Notes under the pieces: model-generated
What the model saw: only the letters and a program-made list of their open reading frames with translations
Databases searched by the model: none
What the model was told of the DNA's origin: nothing
Translations under genes and position numbers: made by a program
Part shown: positions 28,640 to 37,496 of the stretch, piece after piece
How the letters are laid out: every line of letters begins with the position of its first letter
How positions within the stretch are numbered: the stretch's first letter is position 1
Assembly: GCF_031501865.1 (NCBI RefSeq)
Contig: NZ_JARRCW010000001.1
Location: 3,431,001 to 3,495,000, forward strand
DNA from: Pseudovibrio sp. M1P-2-3
GTDB lineage: Bacteria; Pseudomonadota; Alphaproteobacteria; Rhizobiales; Stappiaceae
Length of the DNA: 64,000 nucleotides
Reading direction: 5' to 3'

Positions 28640-29969
28640 TCGTTAGTCCTTCAATGAGAAGAGAGGGAGTGGCAACTGCATAACGGTCATCCAAGTCATT
28701 TGCTGGCGTAATGTTAAGGAACATGTCCTTCATATTTCCAGCAATGGTAATTTCGCTAACCGGGTAAGCCACTTCACCATCTTCAATCCAAAAGCCTGAG
28801 GCTCCTCTTGAGTAGTCCCCAGTTATGCCATTTGCACCATGTCCGATCAAGCTGGTCACAAGCAACCCTCGGCCCATGTCTTTAAGCAGGTTCGCAAAAC
28901 TCACTTGACCGCCATGCAGTGTCAGATTTGTGGAACCGGGCGAAGTGCCGGACCCGGCACGCCGTGCGCGTCCGTTCGTCTCCAATCCAAGCTCCCGGGC
29001 CGCAGCGCTGTCAAGAAGCCAGTGGTTCAAAACACCATCAGAAATCAACTCCAGATAGTCAGCACCGATCCCCTCTGCATCAAAAGGCATAGTAGCTCCA
29101 CCTCTGGGCTTAAAAGGATCATCTGAAATCTTGATGCCTTCTGCGAAAACTTTCTTTCCCATGTACTCTTTCAGAAAGCTTGTTCCGCGCGCAATACCTG
29201 CACCATTGATGGCACCAGCAAAGTGTCCAAGGATTGAACGAGCAGCACGCGGCTCATAAATAATTGGAGCTTTACATGTTTCAATCTGACGGGGATTTTG
29301 AGAGCGAACAGCTCTTTCTCCAGCATTTTTCCCCACTTCTTCGGGTAGCATTAACTCATCCCAATATGTGCGAGAATCGAAATCATACTCCCGCTCCATA
29401 CAGGTCCCCTCGCCAGCGATAGCTGTTACAGAGTAACCTGAACGAGAGCGAGAATACTCGCCGACAAAACCGTGACTTGTAGCAAGCACCATTCCAGAGC
29501 GCCCCCAACTGGCACCAGCGCCGCCAGATTTAGACACGCCTTCCACGGATAGAGCCGCGTCTTCTGCCTTAAGTGCGAGCTCTTTCAACTCCTTGGACGA
29601 GACTGCACGTTCATCCAGCAAATCCAAACTGGGAATTTCTTTGAGGAGCTTATCTTGCTCTCCAAGTCCCGCATATGGGTCCTCGGGAGTAACTTTCGCC
29701 ATGGCTACGGCCCGCTGTGCCATCTCCTCAATATCATCGAAAGAGTTCGTTGAGATACTTGCAACTTGCTTTCCTATAAACGCCCGCAGCGTAAAGTCCT
29801 CCCCCTCGGACCGGTCAGTATCTTCTACTTTTCCTTCTCTCACAGAAACGGAAAGAGAGGTGCCAGTCACAGCCACAGCATCAGCAGCATCTGCACCAGC
29901 TTTCATAGCTGCCTCCACTAGCCGCAGTGCCCGTTCTTCCAACAATGACGTATGCTTGGCGTCGCTCAT
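28626..29969 (-). CDS. pmbA: metalloprotease subunit PmbA/TldE
   Basis: A 447-residue TldE-type subunit that pairs with TldD. It has the same fold but no HEXXXH motif, as expected. GTSFLKEYMGKKVF, DPFKPRGGATMPFDAEG and the terminal VTSLIGHGANGITGDYSRGASG are typical. It heads a minus-strand unit followed by cysQ, DUF4170, the acyltransferase, waaA and lpxK. Together with tldD at 18602-20026 this genome has the full heterodimer. Confidence 0.94.
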   Translation of the reverse strand: MSDAKHTSLLEERALRLVEAAMKAGADAADAVAVTGTSLSVSVREGKVEDTDRSEGEDFTLRAFIGKQVASISTNSFDDIEEMAQRAVAMAKVTPEDPYAGLGEQDKLLKEIPSLDLLDERAVSSKELKELALKAEDAALSVEGVSKSGGAGASWGRSGMVLATSHGFVGEYSRSRSGYSVTAIAGEGTCMEREYDFDSRTYWDELMLPEEVGKNAGERAVRSQNPRQIETCKAPIIYEPRAARSILGHFAGAINGAGIARGTSFLKEYMGKKVFAEGIKISDDPFKPRGGATMPFDAEGIGADYLELISDGVLNHWLLDSAAARELGLETNGRARRAGSGTSPGSTNLTLHGGQVSFANLLKDMGRGLLVTSLIGHGANGITGDYSRGASGFWIEDGEVAYPVSEITIAGNMKDMFLNITPANDLDDRYAVATPSLLIEGLTIAGS

Positions 29970-30314
29970 CTTCTTTTCGTCTCCTCAACTTGGCTAGGAT
30001 GGGTTTAGGGTAGCTTACCTTTTTGAGCAACCCTGTCTCCCCCTCACCTTTCTATTTCCCTGATAAACTACGGAACCGAGAGCTTAACAGAATTTCTCTA
30101 ACGGCAGGAAATTCATAGGACCATTCTATCATCTGGCTAACTAACTGTGAAACAAGAAACTTATTGACACTTGGAAAGCCCAATTCGACCACTTGGAAAT
30201 CTCGATCCAATTATTAAGCGGATCACGGGATCCATAGTGAATGGAATTGACCTAATCTCCTCAAGCCCAGCAGTTATTCTCACTGGGCCCCTCCAGCTCT
30301 CCCGAAGCGCCTAT
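29970..30314. other. 345-base gap between pmbA and ubiA
   Basis: No credible gene. It should hold the pmbA promoter (minus) and the ubiA transcript end. CACTTGGAAA occurs twice (30168-30177 and 30190-30199), 22 bases apart, and GCCCAG/CTGGGC (30265-30270, 30283-30288) could form a weak hairpin after ubiA. Confidence 0.4.
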
Positions 30315-31328
30315 TTAAATTACATAGGCCCAAACAGCATCTGCGAGCAGGCCAAGAAACAAGACCCATCCCAATTGGTTGTTAGATTTAAAGAGCTTCA
30401 GGCATTTTTCTCTATCTGCGACATCCAAAGTCCTTATCTGGGTGAATAGATGGGCTCCCACGATGAGAATTCCCGCATACGCTGGCCCCTGCCCCCCTGC
30501 CATAACCAAGGCTAGAAGGAATAAAAGCAAGGCAGTTCCGTAAAAACAGGAAAGAGCAATTACCGGATGCTTCTCAAACAACCGCGCAGTCGACTTTACA
30601 CCTATAAGGGCATCATCCTCGATATCTTGAAAGGCGTAGATGGTGTCATAGCCTATTGTCCAGAATATCCCAGCAGAATACAGCAGTATCGGTACAAGAC
30701 TCAAACTTCCAAACATAGCGGACCATCCAACAAGTGCCCCCCAATTGAACGCCAAGCCAAGGACAAATTGCGGCCAATTGGTAATCCGTTTCATAAATGG
30801 ATAGGCAGCAACGATCAAAAGAGAACTGAAGCCCAAAAGGATCGTATAATTGTTAAACTGCAGCAAAACCACAAGCCCAACAAAAGCCTGTACCAGCATA
30901 AAAATTTTAGCTTGAAACGGAGTGACTTGACCACTTGGAATCGGACGGGACCGAGTTCTCTCTACTTTCCCATCGATGTCCCGGTCCACGAGATCATTAT
31001 AGGTGCAGCCTGCCCCGCGCATGGCAACAGCGCCAATTAAAAAGAGAACCATGTACCAAAGATTAGGATAGAGTGCCCCATCTGCCACCGTCGCTAAAGC
31101 TAGAGACCACCAGCACGGCCACAATAAAAGCCACCACCCTATTGGTCGGTCCCAGCGGGCAAGACGAGCATAAGGCCTGAGAAATTTTGGGAGCTTGGTA
31201 TCTACCCAATGATCTTCAACGGCATCAGCCACTGGACCAGTATCTTGCGTTTTAAACATTTTGTCTGCCCAACCCTCGGCCATAGTCACGATAGATTTCT
31301 TTAGGGTCTTCTTTTCACTCCCACTCAC
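30315..31328 (-). CDS. ubiA: 4-hydroxybenzoate octaprenyltransferase
   Basis: UbiA joins a polyprenyl chain to 4-hydroxybenzoate in ubiquinone synthesis at the inner membrane. It has 337 residues, with about nine membrane helices after a 65-residue soluble N-terminus. The first aspartate motif is CTYNDLVDRDIDGKVERT, followed by RSRPIPSGQ; the second is GYDTIYAFQDIEDDALIGVKS. It is monocistronic, flanked by gaps, and divergent from purD. The ubiquinone it makes feeds the respiratory chain that ends in the oxidase encoded nearby. Confidence 0.95.
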   Translation of the reverse strand: MSGSEKKTLKKSIVTMAEGWADKMFKTQDTGPVADAVEDHWVDTKLPKFLRPYARLARWDRPIGWWLLLWPCWWSLALATVADGALYPNLWYMVLFLIGAVAMRGAGCTYNDLVDRDIDGKVERTRSRPIPSGQVTPFQAKIFMLVQAFVGLVVLLQFNNYTILLGFSSLLIVAAYPFMKRITNWPQFVLGLAFNWGALVGWSAMFGSLSLVPILLYSAGIFWTIGYDTIYAFQDIEDDALIGVKSTARLFEKHPVIALSCFYGTALLLFLLALVMAGGQGPAYAGILIVGAHLFTQIRTLDVADREKCLKLFKSNNQLGWVLFLGLLADAVWAYVI

Positions 31329-31562
31329 GAGCAGTCAAGCGACCATTCCCATCACCAACGTATTTTATATACTCAATACCCGAATACTCTTCTATTTAAC
31401 TCAGTATTTAGGGCTACTGCAGAATCCTAGACTTGTTGCCATACCCCCGCAATTTTCACTCGACTTTGTTTACCACCCCACTCCTTTCCTATATGAGGCA
31501 AAGCATACGTGACGGCCTCTTTTTCCAAGGGTGCCTCCCTCTAAGACCTAGGGTAAACCACA

Positions 31563-32840
31563 ATGAACGTATTACTGATCGGATCAGGTGGACGCGAGCA
31601 TGCTCTAGCTTGGTCCTTTTCAAAGTCTCCCGCGCTTTCAAAGCTTTATATTGCTCCCGGCAATGCAGGCATGAATATGTTGGCCGAGTGTATCGACCTA
31701 GATACAACGGATCACGATGCGGTAATTCAATTTTGCAAGCTGAAAGCCGTCTCCTTTGTAGTTGTAGGCCCGGAAGCTCCTCTAGTTGATGGTTTAGTTG
31801 ATTCGCTCAGCAAGGCAGACATCAAAGCTTTTGGCCCAACAGCTGCTGCAGCGCAGCTTGAAGGTTCGAAAGCATTTACCAAGCAGATGTGCCAGCGTGC
31901 AGGTGTCCCAACAGCGAAATACGGTCACTTTTCAACTCAAGAAGACGCCAAACAGTATATCAGACAGGTTGGCGTACCCATTGTTATTAAAGCAGATGGT
32001 TTAGCTGCCGGAAAAGGCGTCTTCATTGCCATGGATATGGAACAAGCAATGGCGGCTGTTGAACAGTGTTTTGATGGTGCTTTTGGGGAGGCTGGCGCAG
32101 AAGTTGTTATTGAAGAGTTTCTGGAAGGGGAAGAAGCAAGCTTCTTCGTTCTGTCAGATGGCGAAAATATTCTCCCTCTAGCAACCGCTCAAGACCACAA
32201 GAGAGCCTATGATGGCGATCAAGGCCCCAATACTGGTGGAATGGGAGCTTACTCACCTGCACCAGTTATGACCACATCTTTAACTCAGCAAGTTATTGAT
32301 GAGATTATTAAACCGACAATCTCTGACATGAAGGCACAGGGCATGCCATTCAAAGGTGTCCTCTACGCGGGCCTAATGATCACCAGTGAGGGACCAAAAC
32401 TCATTGAGTATAATGTTCGCTTTGGAGACCCTGAATGTCAGGTACTGATGATGCGCCTTAAAAGTGACCTGCTCCCCTTACTCCTTGCAAGTACAGAAGA
32501 GACGCTGAATGAAGTTGAGGCTGAATGGTATAGTGAGCCCGCAATAACCGTTGTTATGGCTGCAAAGGGATACCCGGGCACCTATGAAAAAGGTACCAAG
32601 ATTTCTGGATTGGATACTGTTATAGGCGACGAAGCCACGCAGGTCTTCCATGCAGGAACCAAGAGTAATGGGGGGCACTTACTCTCGAATGGGGGGCGTG
32701 TCCTTAATATTACCAGTAGAGGGAAGACCGTCACGCAAGCTCGGGATCTGGCTTATAAGGCAATTGACCAAATCAATTGGCCAGAGGGATTTTACAGAAA
32801 AGATATCGCATGGCGTGCCATTGAACGCGAACAAGCCTAA
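31563..32840 (+). CDS. purD: phosphoribosylamine-glycine ligase
   Basis: PurD makes glycinamide ribonucleotide in the second step of purine synthesis, using ATP. It has 425 residues, the usual length. The N-terminal [17 protein letters not shown] is diagnostic; the ATP-grasp part shows [14 protein letters not shown] and [19 protein letters not shown]; the metal site is in [12 protein letters not shown]. It stands alone, divergent from ubiA. Three hairpins follow in the next 170 bases. Confidence 0.97.
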   Translation: MNVLLIGSGGREHALAWSFSKSPALSKLYIAPGNAGMNMLAECIDLDTTDHDAVIQFCKLKAVSFVVVGPEAPLVDGLVDSLSKADIKAFGPTAAAAQLEGSKAFTKQMCQRAGVPTAKYGHFSTQEDAKQYIRQVGVPIVIKADGLAAGKGVFIAMDMEQAMAAVEQCFDGAFGEAGAEVVIEEFLEGEEASFFVLSDGENILPLATAQDHKRAYDGDQGPNTGGMGAYSPAPVMTTSLTQQVIDEIIKPTISDMKAQGMPFKGVLYAGLMITSEGPKLIEYNVRFGDPECQVLMMRLKSDLLPLLLASTEETLNEVEAEWYSEPAITVVMAAKGYPGTYEKGTKISGLDTVIGDEATQVFHAGTKSNGGHLLSNGGRVLNITSRGKTVTQARDLAYKAIDQINWPEGFYRKDIAWRAIEREQA

Positions 32841-32844
32841 AAAA

Positions 32845-32873
32845 ATGGGCCCCAGTACAAAACAGGGGCCCAT
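32845..32873. terminator. hairpin directly after purD
   Basis: ATGGGCCCC and GGGGCCCAT form a perfect nine-pair stem with an 11-base loop, four bases after the purD stop. The A run lies before the stem on the plus strand, so a T run follows it only on the minus strand. It could halt transcription in both directions, more efficiently on the minus strand. Confidence 0.6.
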
Positions 32874-33132
32874 ACTTCTAAAAATCTATCGTACCATCAA
32901 TACACTCAAGCACGTACCTATAAAAATTTACAAAATACCCACGGAGCCTTTGGAAATCAGCGCCACGCTGATCGTAATCTCTGACCAGCAACTAGATAGT
33001 TGCTTTTTACGATGTACAGCGCAATTCTCTAGATTTACCGGTTTGAATTTTATTTGTGTAATTATCTCTCTATCTTATTCATTTCATTGCACAACTGTAC
33101 TAGCAAAACCGCCCCCACCTGTTGCGCTTGCT
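32874..33132 (+). other. gap after purD with two further hairpins; possible small RNA region
   Basis: No open frame of note. ATCAGCG-CCA-CGCTGAT (32956-32972) is a perfect seven-pair hairpin, and the one at 32987-33008 is followed by a T run. A short transcript ending at the second hairpin would have sRNA-like architecture. No start signal can be assigned with confidence. Confidence 0.35.
32987..33008 (+). terminator. intrinsic terminator downstream of purD
   Basis: AGCAACTA and TAGTTGCT pair across a short loop and lead straight into TTTT. It has the form of a factor-independent terminator on the plus strand and lies about 150 bases after purD, behind two other hairpins. Confidence 0.7.
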
Positions 33133-33176
33133 AAACACTAGGGGATTAGACACACTAGGGGATATTTAAAGTGTTT
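33133..33176. promoter_or_regulatory. tandem direct repeat inside an inverted repeat, candidate operator
   Basis: ACACTAGGGGAT occurs twice exactly (33135-33146 and 33152-33163) with a 17-base period. The pair is enclosed by AAACACT (33133-33139) and its complement AGTGTTT (33170-33176). It ends 19 bases before the patatin start, so a regulator bound here would control the patatin-fdhD-YdeP unit. Confidence 0.45.
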
Positions 33177-33195
33177 CGCTCGAAGGAAAACAAGG

Positions 33196-34050
33196 ATGGC
33201 TTCTATCAGAGTCGGCGTCGCTCTCGGCGGTGGAGGAGCGCGCGGCATCTCACATATCCCAGTACTTGAAGCAATAGATGAACTTGGCATTACTCCCTAC
33301 GCCATTACAGGAACATCTATCGGCTCTTTAGTTGGTGCTGGGTATGCGAGTGGCCTATCGGGAGCTGAGTTAAAAGATTATTTTATGAAAACACTGGGTG
33401 AGCGCAATGTAGTCCTCAATCGCCTGTGGCAGCTACGCCCAAGAAATTTCTCCGAGCTTCTCTCAACACCAAGGCTTGTACAATTTAATACAGAGCGGAT
33501 CTTAAAAGTTTTCGCAGTCCCAATACGAGAAAAAACATTCGAGGATCTGCAAATTCCCTTCTTTGTTATTGCAACTGATTTTTATAATGCCAGCGAGTAT
33601 GTACTTTCAAAAGGGCCTCTTCTGCCAGCGGTGGCCGGTAGCATTGCAATTCCATTTATTTTCAAACCTGTCCAACTCAATAATAGGATCCTTATAGATG
33701 GCGGCGCGGTTAATCCGCTTCCATTTGATCGACTTCCTGAAGAGTGCAATATTTGTGTTGCTGTTGATGTTATAGGGGGACCGACACCCAGACTTGAGAA
33801 AACCATGCCTAGTGCAACAGAGGCCGCATTCGGGGGCCTCCAAATTCTCCTGCAAACAGCAAGTCAAGAAAAACTCAAACTACGTCAACCCGACTTAATT
33901 GTTCGCCCTAGAGTCAATAATTTTCAAGTAATTGATTTCTTGAAGGTAAAAGAAATACTGGAAACAACTGCCCCCATTAAGGAAGTCGTTAAAAGGCAAC
34001 TGGGCGCACTCATCGAATTGCGTTTGAAAAATGCTTCAGGTCCGGCTTGA
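33196..34050 (+). CDS. patatin-like phospholipase family protein
   Basis: A 284-residue patatin/RssA-type hydrolase with a Ser-Asp dyad. The oxyanion loop is GGGGARGIS (about residues 11-19), the nucleophile S41 is in GTSIGSLVGAGYASG, and the aspartate is D168 in IDGGAVNPLP. No signal peptide is seen, so it is cytoplasmic or membrane-associated. It probably hydrolyses acyl esters of phospholipids. The last 20 bases overlap the start of fdhD in another frame, an unusual coupling for these families. Confidence 0.9.
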   Translation: MASIRVGVALGGGGARGISHIPVLEAIDELGITPYAITGTSIGSLVGAGYASGLSGAELKDYFMKTLGERNVVLNRLWQLRPRNFSELLSTPRLVQFNTERILKVFAVPIREKTFEDLQIPFFVIATDFYNASEYVLSKGPLLPAVAGSIAIPFIFKPVQLNNRILIDGGAVNPLPFDRLPEECNICVAVDVIGGPTPRLEKTMPSATEAAFGGLQILLQTASQEKLKLRQPDLIVRPRVNNFQVIDFLKVKEILETTAPIKEVVKRQLGALIELRLKNASGPA

Positions 34051-34846
34051 GCAACCTTTCGAGACTATTGAGAGGTTTAAACATGCAAGGAAGTGGCAGT
34101 TGGCAGAAATAACCCCGAAGAATCCAGATAGCTTTCCACCAGAAGCAGCAATTGCAATAACACTAAATGGAGAAGGGTTTGCCACTTTGATGGCCTCCCC
34201 ATTTAACCTAGGTGACCTTGCTGCTGGTTTTGCTGTCAGCGAAGCTATTGTCCCGAACATGTCCAAAATTGAGCGCATATCAGACCCCCGGAAAATGGAA
34301 CTCGGATATACGGTTGATCTCCAAATCCCTGAGGAATACTTCTATTCAGCTCTTCAGCGCCAACGCCGACTTGCGGGATCTGTTGGCTGCGGGTTATGCG
34401 GGGTTGATTCCTTGTCTGCTGCTCGGCGGGACATCCCGCGTCTCCAACCATCCCCTCCTCCCAGTGAAGTAGAAATTGCACAGCTGATGAATACTCTTAG
34501 CCAACAGCAAACACTCAATCGACGATATGGGGGCGGTTTACATGGGGCAGCATTGGCATTGGAAACAGGTGAAGTCGTTGTTCGTGAGGATATCGGACGG
34601 CACAATGCTTTTGACAAGGCAATCGGGGCAACCACAACAAAGGGTACACCTATTTCTTACGTGGCCTTAACGAGCCGGTGCAGCGCAGATCTGGTTCAAA
34701 AGGCAGCGACCTGCCATATTCCAACCCTAGTATTTATGGCGAGCCCCAGTGATCTGGCTGTAAGGCTGGCAAAAGAAAGTAATATTAACTTACTTTCAAG
34801 CCAGCGAGGCCACAGAGTTGTTTGCATTCATCACTCTGGTAATTGA
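34031..34846 (+). CDS. fdhD: formate dehydrogenase accessory sulfurtransferase FdhD
   Basis: FdhD passes sulfur from IscS to the molybdenum cofactor of formate-dehydrogenase-type enzymes. It has 271 residues, with the catalytic cysteines C120 and C123 in SVGCGLCGVDSL. GGGLHGAALA, EDIGRHNAFDKAIG and SRCSADLVQKA are typical. The gene lies 53 bases before a YdeP-type molybdoenzyme, its presumed client, and overlaps the patatin gene by 20 bases. Confidence 0.95.
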   Translation: MLQVRLEQPFETIERFKHARKWQLAEITPKNPDSFPPEAAIAITLNGEGFATLMASPFNLGDLAAGFAVSEAIVPNMSKIERISDPRKMELGYTVDLQIPEEYFYSALQRQRRLAGSVGCGLCGVDSLSAARRDIPRLQPSPPPSEVEIAQLMNTLSQQQTLNRRYGGGLHGAALALETGEVVVREDIGRHNAFDKAIGATTTKGTPISYVALTSRCSADLVQKAATCHIPTLVFMASPSDLAVRLAKESNINLLSSQRGHRVVCIHHSGN

Positions 34847-34899
34847 GAGCTGCAGCATAGCATTTCCGGTATTGTAGCAAGGCTACATGGAGGCAACAT

Positions 34900-37194
34900 A
34901 TGAACGAGAATATTCGCCTGAAACACTACAAGCGGCCTGCTGGGGGATGGGGCGCCGTAAAAGGCAGTGCCAAAGTTCTATGGCGAAACACCGATGTTGT
35001 GACTGGTATAAAAACTATGCTGAATGCCAACCAGCCTGATGGGTTCGATTGCCCCGGCTGCGCTTGGGGGGACCCTCTTCATGGCTCTTCATTCGAGTTT
35101 TGTGAAAATGGTGTCAAAGCCGTGGCATGGGAGGCAACTTCTAAAAGAGCCACACCTGCCTTATTCGAGTTTAATACAATTAAGCAACTCCTTGAGTATT
35201 CGGATTTTGAGCTGGAAGATACCGGCCGCCTAACTACGCCTCTCAGATACAACCCTAAGCTGGATAAGTACCAACCCGTGAGCTGGGCAAACGCGTTTCA
35301 AGATATTGCTCAGGAACTTGACCTTCTAGCCTCGCCAGATGAGGCTTTGTTTTACACCTCCGGCCGCGCCAGCAATGAAGCTGCATTCCTCTACCAGCTT
35401 TTTGGTAGAATGTATGGCACCAACAACTTCCCTGATTGCTCCAATATGTGCCATGAAGCAAGCGGAGTTGGTTTAAGCGCTTCTATAGGCGTGGGCAAAG
35501 GAACGGTTCAGCTTGAAGACTTTGAGCATGCCAGTGCTATTTTTGTCCTTGGGCAAAACCCCGGAACCAACCATCCACGTATGCTCTCGGAGCTGCGCTC
35601 CGCAGCTAAACGCGGTGCAAAAATTGTCAGCTTTAATCCTCTAAAAGAAAGAGGCTTGGAGCGTTTCACTGACCCGCAAAACAAGTCGGAAATGCTGACA
35701 GGAACATTCACCAAAATTTCAACGCATTACTACCACCCGAGATTAGGCGGTGATATGGCTGTCCTTCGTGGTATGGCAAAGGCCATTCTTGCATGGGATA
35801 ATGAGCGAATCCTCTCGGTAGGAACTGTTGATCGTCAATTTATAGAAGAACACACCAGTAACTTCGAAGAGTTTGAGGCCGCGGTGGAGGAGACGCCTTG
35901 GAAGGCGATTGAAGAGCAGTCAGGCCTGACAAGGCAACACATTGAAAAAGCTGCACTTTTGTACCTGCAATCCGACAGGACCATTATCACTTGGGCGATG
36001 GGCATTACCCAACATGAGCACTCAGTGGACATGGTCCGGGAAATCGCCAACCTCCTTCTTCTGCGTGGAAACATCGGTAAAAAAGGTGCTGGAGCTTGCC
36101 CCGTACGGGGCCATTCCAACGTACAAGGCGATAGAACCGTCGGAATTAACGAGGCTCCCAGTGAAGACTTTCTGGATCAACTGGAAAGAGTTTTTGGCTT
36201 TGCACCACCGCGCTCCCATGGAGCAAATACAGTAAAAGCCATTGAGCTTATGCGTGACGAGAAAGCGAAAATTTTTATCGCACTGGGAGGAAACTTCGCG
36301 CGCGCAACACCAGACACGGAAGTGGTCGAAGACGCATTAAAAAACTGCCGCTTAACAGTCAACATCGCCACGAAACTCAATAGAACCCACCTGATGACAG
36401 GCAAGAAGTCTTATATTCTCCCGTGTTTGGGGCGAACTGAATTTGATATTCAAGAATCAGGCCCTCAAGTTGTCAGTGTGGAAGATTCCATGTCGATGGT
36501 TCACTCTTCTGGTGGTATCAACCAACCCGCCTCCCCCGATCTTAAATCCGAACCTGCTATTGTTGCGGGAATCGCGAAGGCAACACTTGGCAGCGAACTT
36601 TTAGACTGGGATAGTTTGATTGCGGATTATGATCACATTCGCGACCTCATTGAAAAAACTATTCCAGGGTTCCAGCAATACAATAAAAGGGTTCGTCAGC
36701 CTCGGGGCTTTCATCTTGTCAACTCTGCCGCCAACAGGCGCTGGAATACAGAAGATGGAAGAGCACACTTTTCAAATACTCCCCTGCCAGAACAAACGAC
36801 TTTCCAGAAAGCAGCCGCATCTACAGATCTGTGCTTCACCCTCCAAACCTTACGCTCCCACGACCAGTACAACACAACCGTTTATGGACATGATGATCGG
36901 TATAGAGGCGTATCTGGTGGACGCCGTATTCTGTTCATCTGCCGAAAAGACATGAAAAAATTGCAGCTGGAAAAAGGCGATCTGGTTGATTTAAGAACGG
37001 TCAGTGAAGATGATCGCGAGCGGGTTGCCAAAGGCTTTACTGTGGCCCCCTACAAAATTCCAGAGGGCTGCGTTGCCTCCTATTACCCGGAGACCAACGT
37101 CCTGGTTCCCTTATACTCCAAGGGCAAAGGCTCGGACACCCCCACATCCAAAGCGATTCCGATCACCATTTCCCGCTCGAGTTTGGCCCAATGA
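34900..37194 (+). CDS. FdhF/YdeP family molybdopterin oxidoreductase
   Basis: A 764-residue bis-MGD oxidoreductase of the YdeP type. The start ATG has GGAGG eight bases upstream. It opens with KRPAGGWGAVKG and FDCPGCAWGDP, the reduced cysteine cluster of this subfamily; CSNMCHEASGVGLSASIGVG near residue 190 lies in the molybdopterin region; RGHSNVQGDRTVGI and a late QYNTTVYGHDDRYRG follow. No twin-arginine signal, so cytoplasmic. YdeP contributes to acid resistance in E. coli; the substrate is unknown, and formate is only a guess from the family name. fdhD is just upstream and a small winged-helix gene overlaps its stop by four bases. Confidence 0.92.
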   Translation: MNENIRLKHYKRPAGGWGAVKGSAKVLWRNTDVVTGIKTMLNANQPDGFDCPGCAWGDPLHGSSFEFCENGVKAVAWEATSKRATPALFEFNTIKQLLEYSDFELEDTGRLTTPLRYNPKLDKYQPVSWANAFQDIAQELDLLASPDEALFYTSGRASNEAAFLYQLFGRMYGTNNFPDCSNMCHEASGVGLSASIGVGKGTVQLEDFEHASAIFVLGQNPGTNHPRMLSELRSAAKRGAKIVSFNPLKERGLERFTDPQNKSEMLTGTFTKISTHYYHPRLGGDMAVLRGMAKAILAWDNERILSVGTVDRQFIEEHTSNFEEFEAAVEETPWKAIEEQSGLTRQHIEKAALLYLQSDRTIITWAMGITQHEHSVDMVREIANLLLLRGNIGKKGAGACPVRGHSNVQGDRTVGINEAPSEDFLDQLERVFGFAPPRSHGANTVKAIELMRDEKAKIFIALGGNFARATPDTEVVEDALKNCRLTVNIATKLNRTHLMTGKKSYILPCLGRTEFDIQESGPQVVSVEDSMSMVHSSGGINQPASPDLKSEPAIVAGIAKATLGSELLDWDSLIADYDHIRDLIEKTIPGFQQYNKRVRQPRGFHLVNSAANRRWNTEDGRAHFSNTPLPEQTTFQKAAASTDLCFTLQTLRSHDQYNTTVYGHDDRYRGVSGGRRILFICRKDMKKLQLEKGDLVDLRTVSEDDRERVAKGFTVAPYKIPEGCVASYYPETNVLVPLYSKGKGSDTPTSKAIPITISRSSLAQ

Positions 37195-37448
37195 ATACAG
37201 ATGACTCATTGGCGGAACTGAGACTTCAATACCCCGAAAAAGATGAGCTTGAACTTATTATATTGGCAGGGTTAAGAGCCGGTCTAGGAGGAGACACCCG
37301 TCAAATCGCCAAAGAGTTGGAAGTGGAACATTCTTTGGTTATCAGAGCCTGCCAAAATCTGGCTCTAGAGGAAGAGGCCCTCCTGCAAAAAATTGAAGGG
37401 CGCTCCGTTAGGTATAACGTTTGCGCCCCTAAAAAAAATCGGAAATGA
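37191..37448 (+). CDS. small winged-helix-like protein coupled to the YdeP-type gene
   Basis: An 85-residue cytoplasmic protein whose ATG overlaps the molybdoenzyme stop (ATGA). I do not recognise the family. A helix-turn-helix-like segment is seen in GDTRQIAKELEVEHSLVIRA (about residues 38-57), then ALEEEALLQKIEGRSVRYNV, which could form the last helix and wing. The end is basic (PKKNRK). This suggests either a DNA-binding regulator of its own operon or a small partner of the enzyme. A hairpin follows directly. Confidence 0.7.
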   Translation: MNTDDSLAELRLQYPEKDELELIILAGLRAGLGGDTRQIAKELEVEHSLVIRACQNLALEEEALLQKIEGRSVRYNVCAPKKNRK

Positions 37449-37452
37449 ATTA

Positions 37453-37479
37453 GAGTGTAAACTGGCTTTGCTTACACTC
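37453..37479. terminator. hairpin between convergent winged-helix and SbmA-like genes
   Basis: GAGTGTAA and TTACACTC form a perfect eight-pair stem with an 11-base loop in the 48-base gap between two convergent genes. There is no T run, so a bidirectional terminator is likely but not proven. Confidence 0.55.
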
Positions 37480-37496
37480 CACCAGCTAAATCAAAA

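Noticed and set aside
18602-29969. TldD and PmbA as processing enzymes of a modified-peptide (microcin B17-like) cluster
   Set aside because: Both subunits are common housekeeping genes; I find no cyclodehydratase, dehydrogenase or Gly/Ser/Cys-rich precursor gene near either.
34900-37194. A genuine formate dehydrogenase with electron-transfer subunits
   Set aside because: The protein has YdeP-type features and there are no iron-sulfur or NADH-binding subunit genes beside it, so formate oxidation is not supported.
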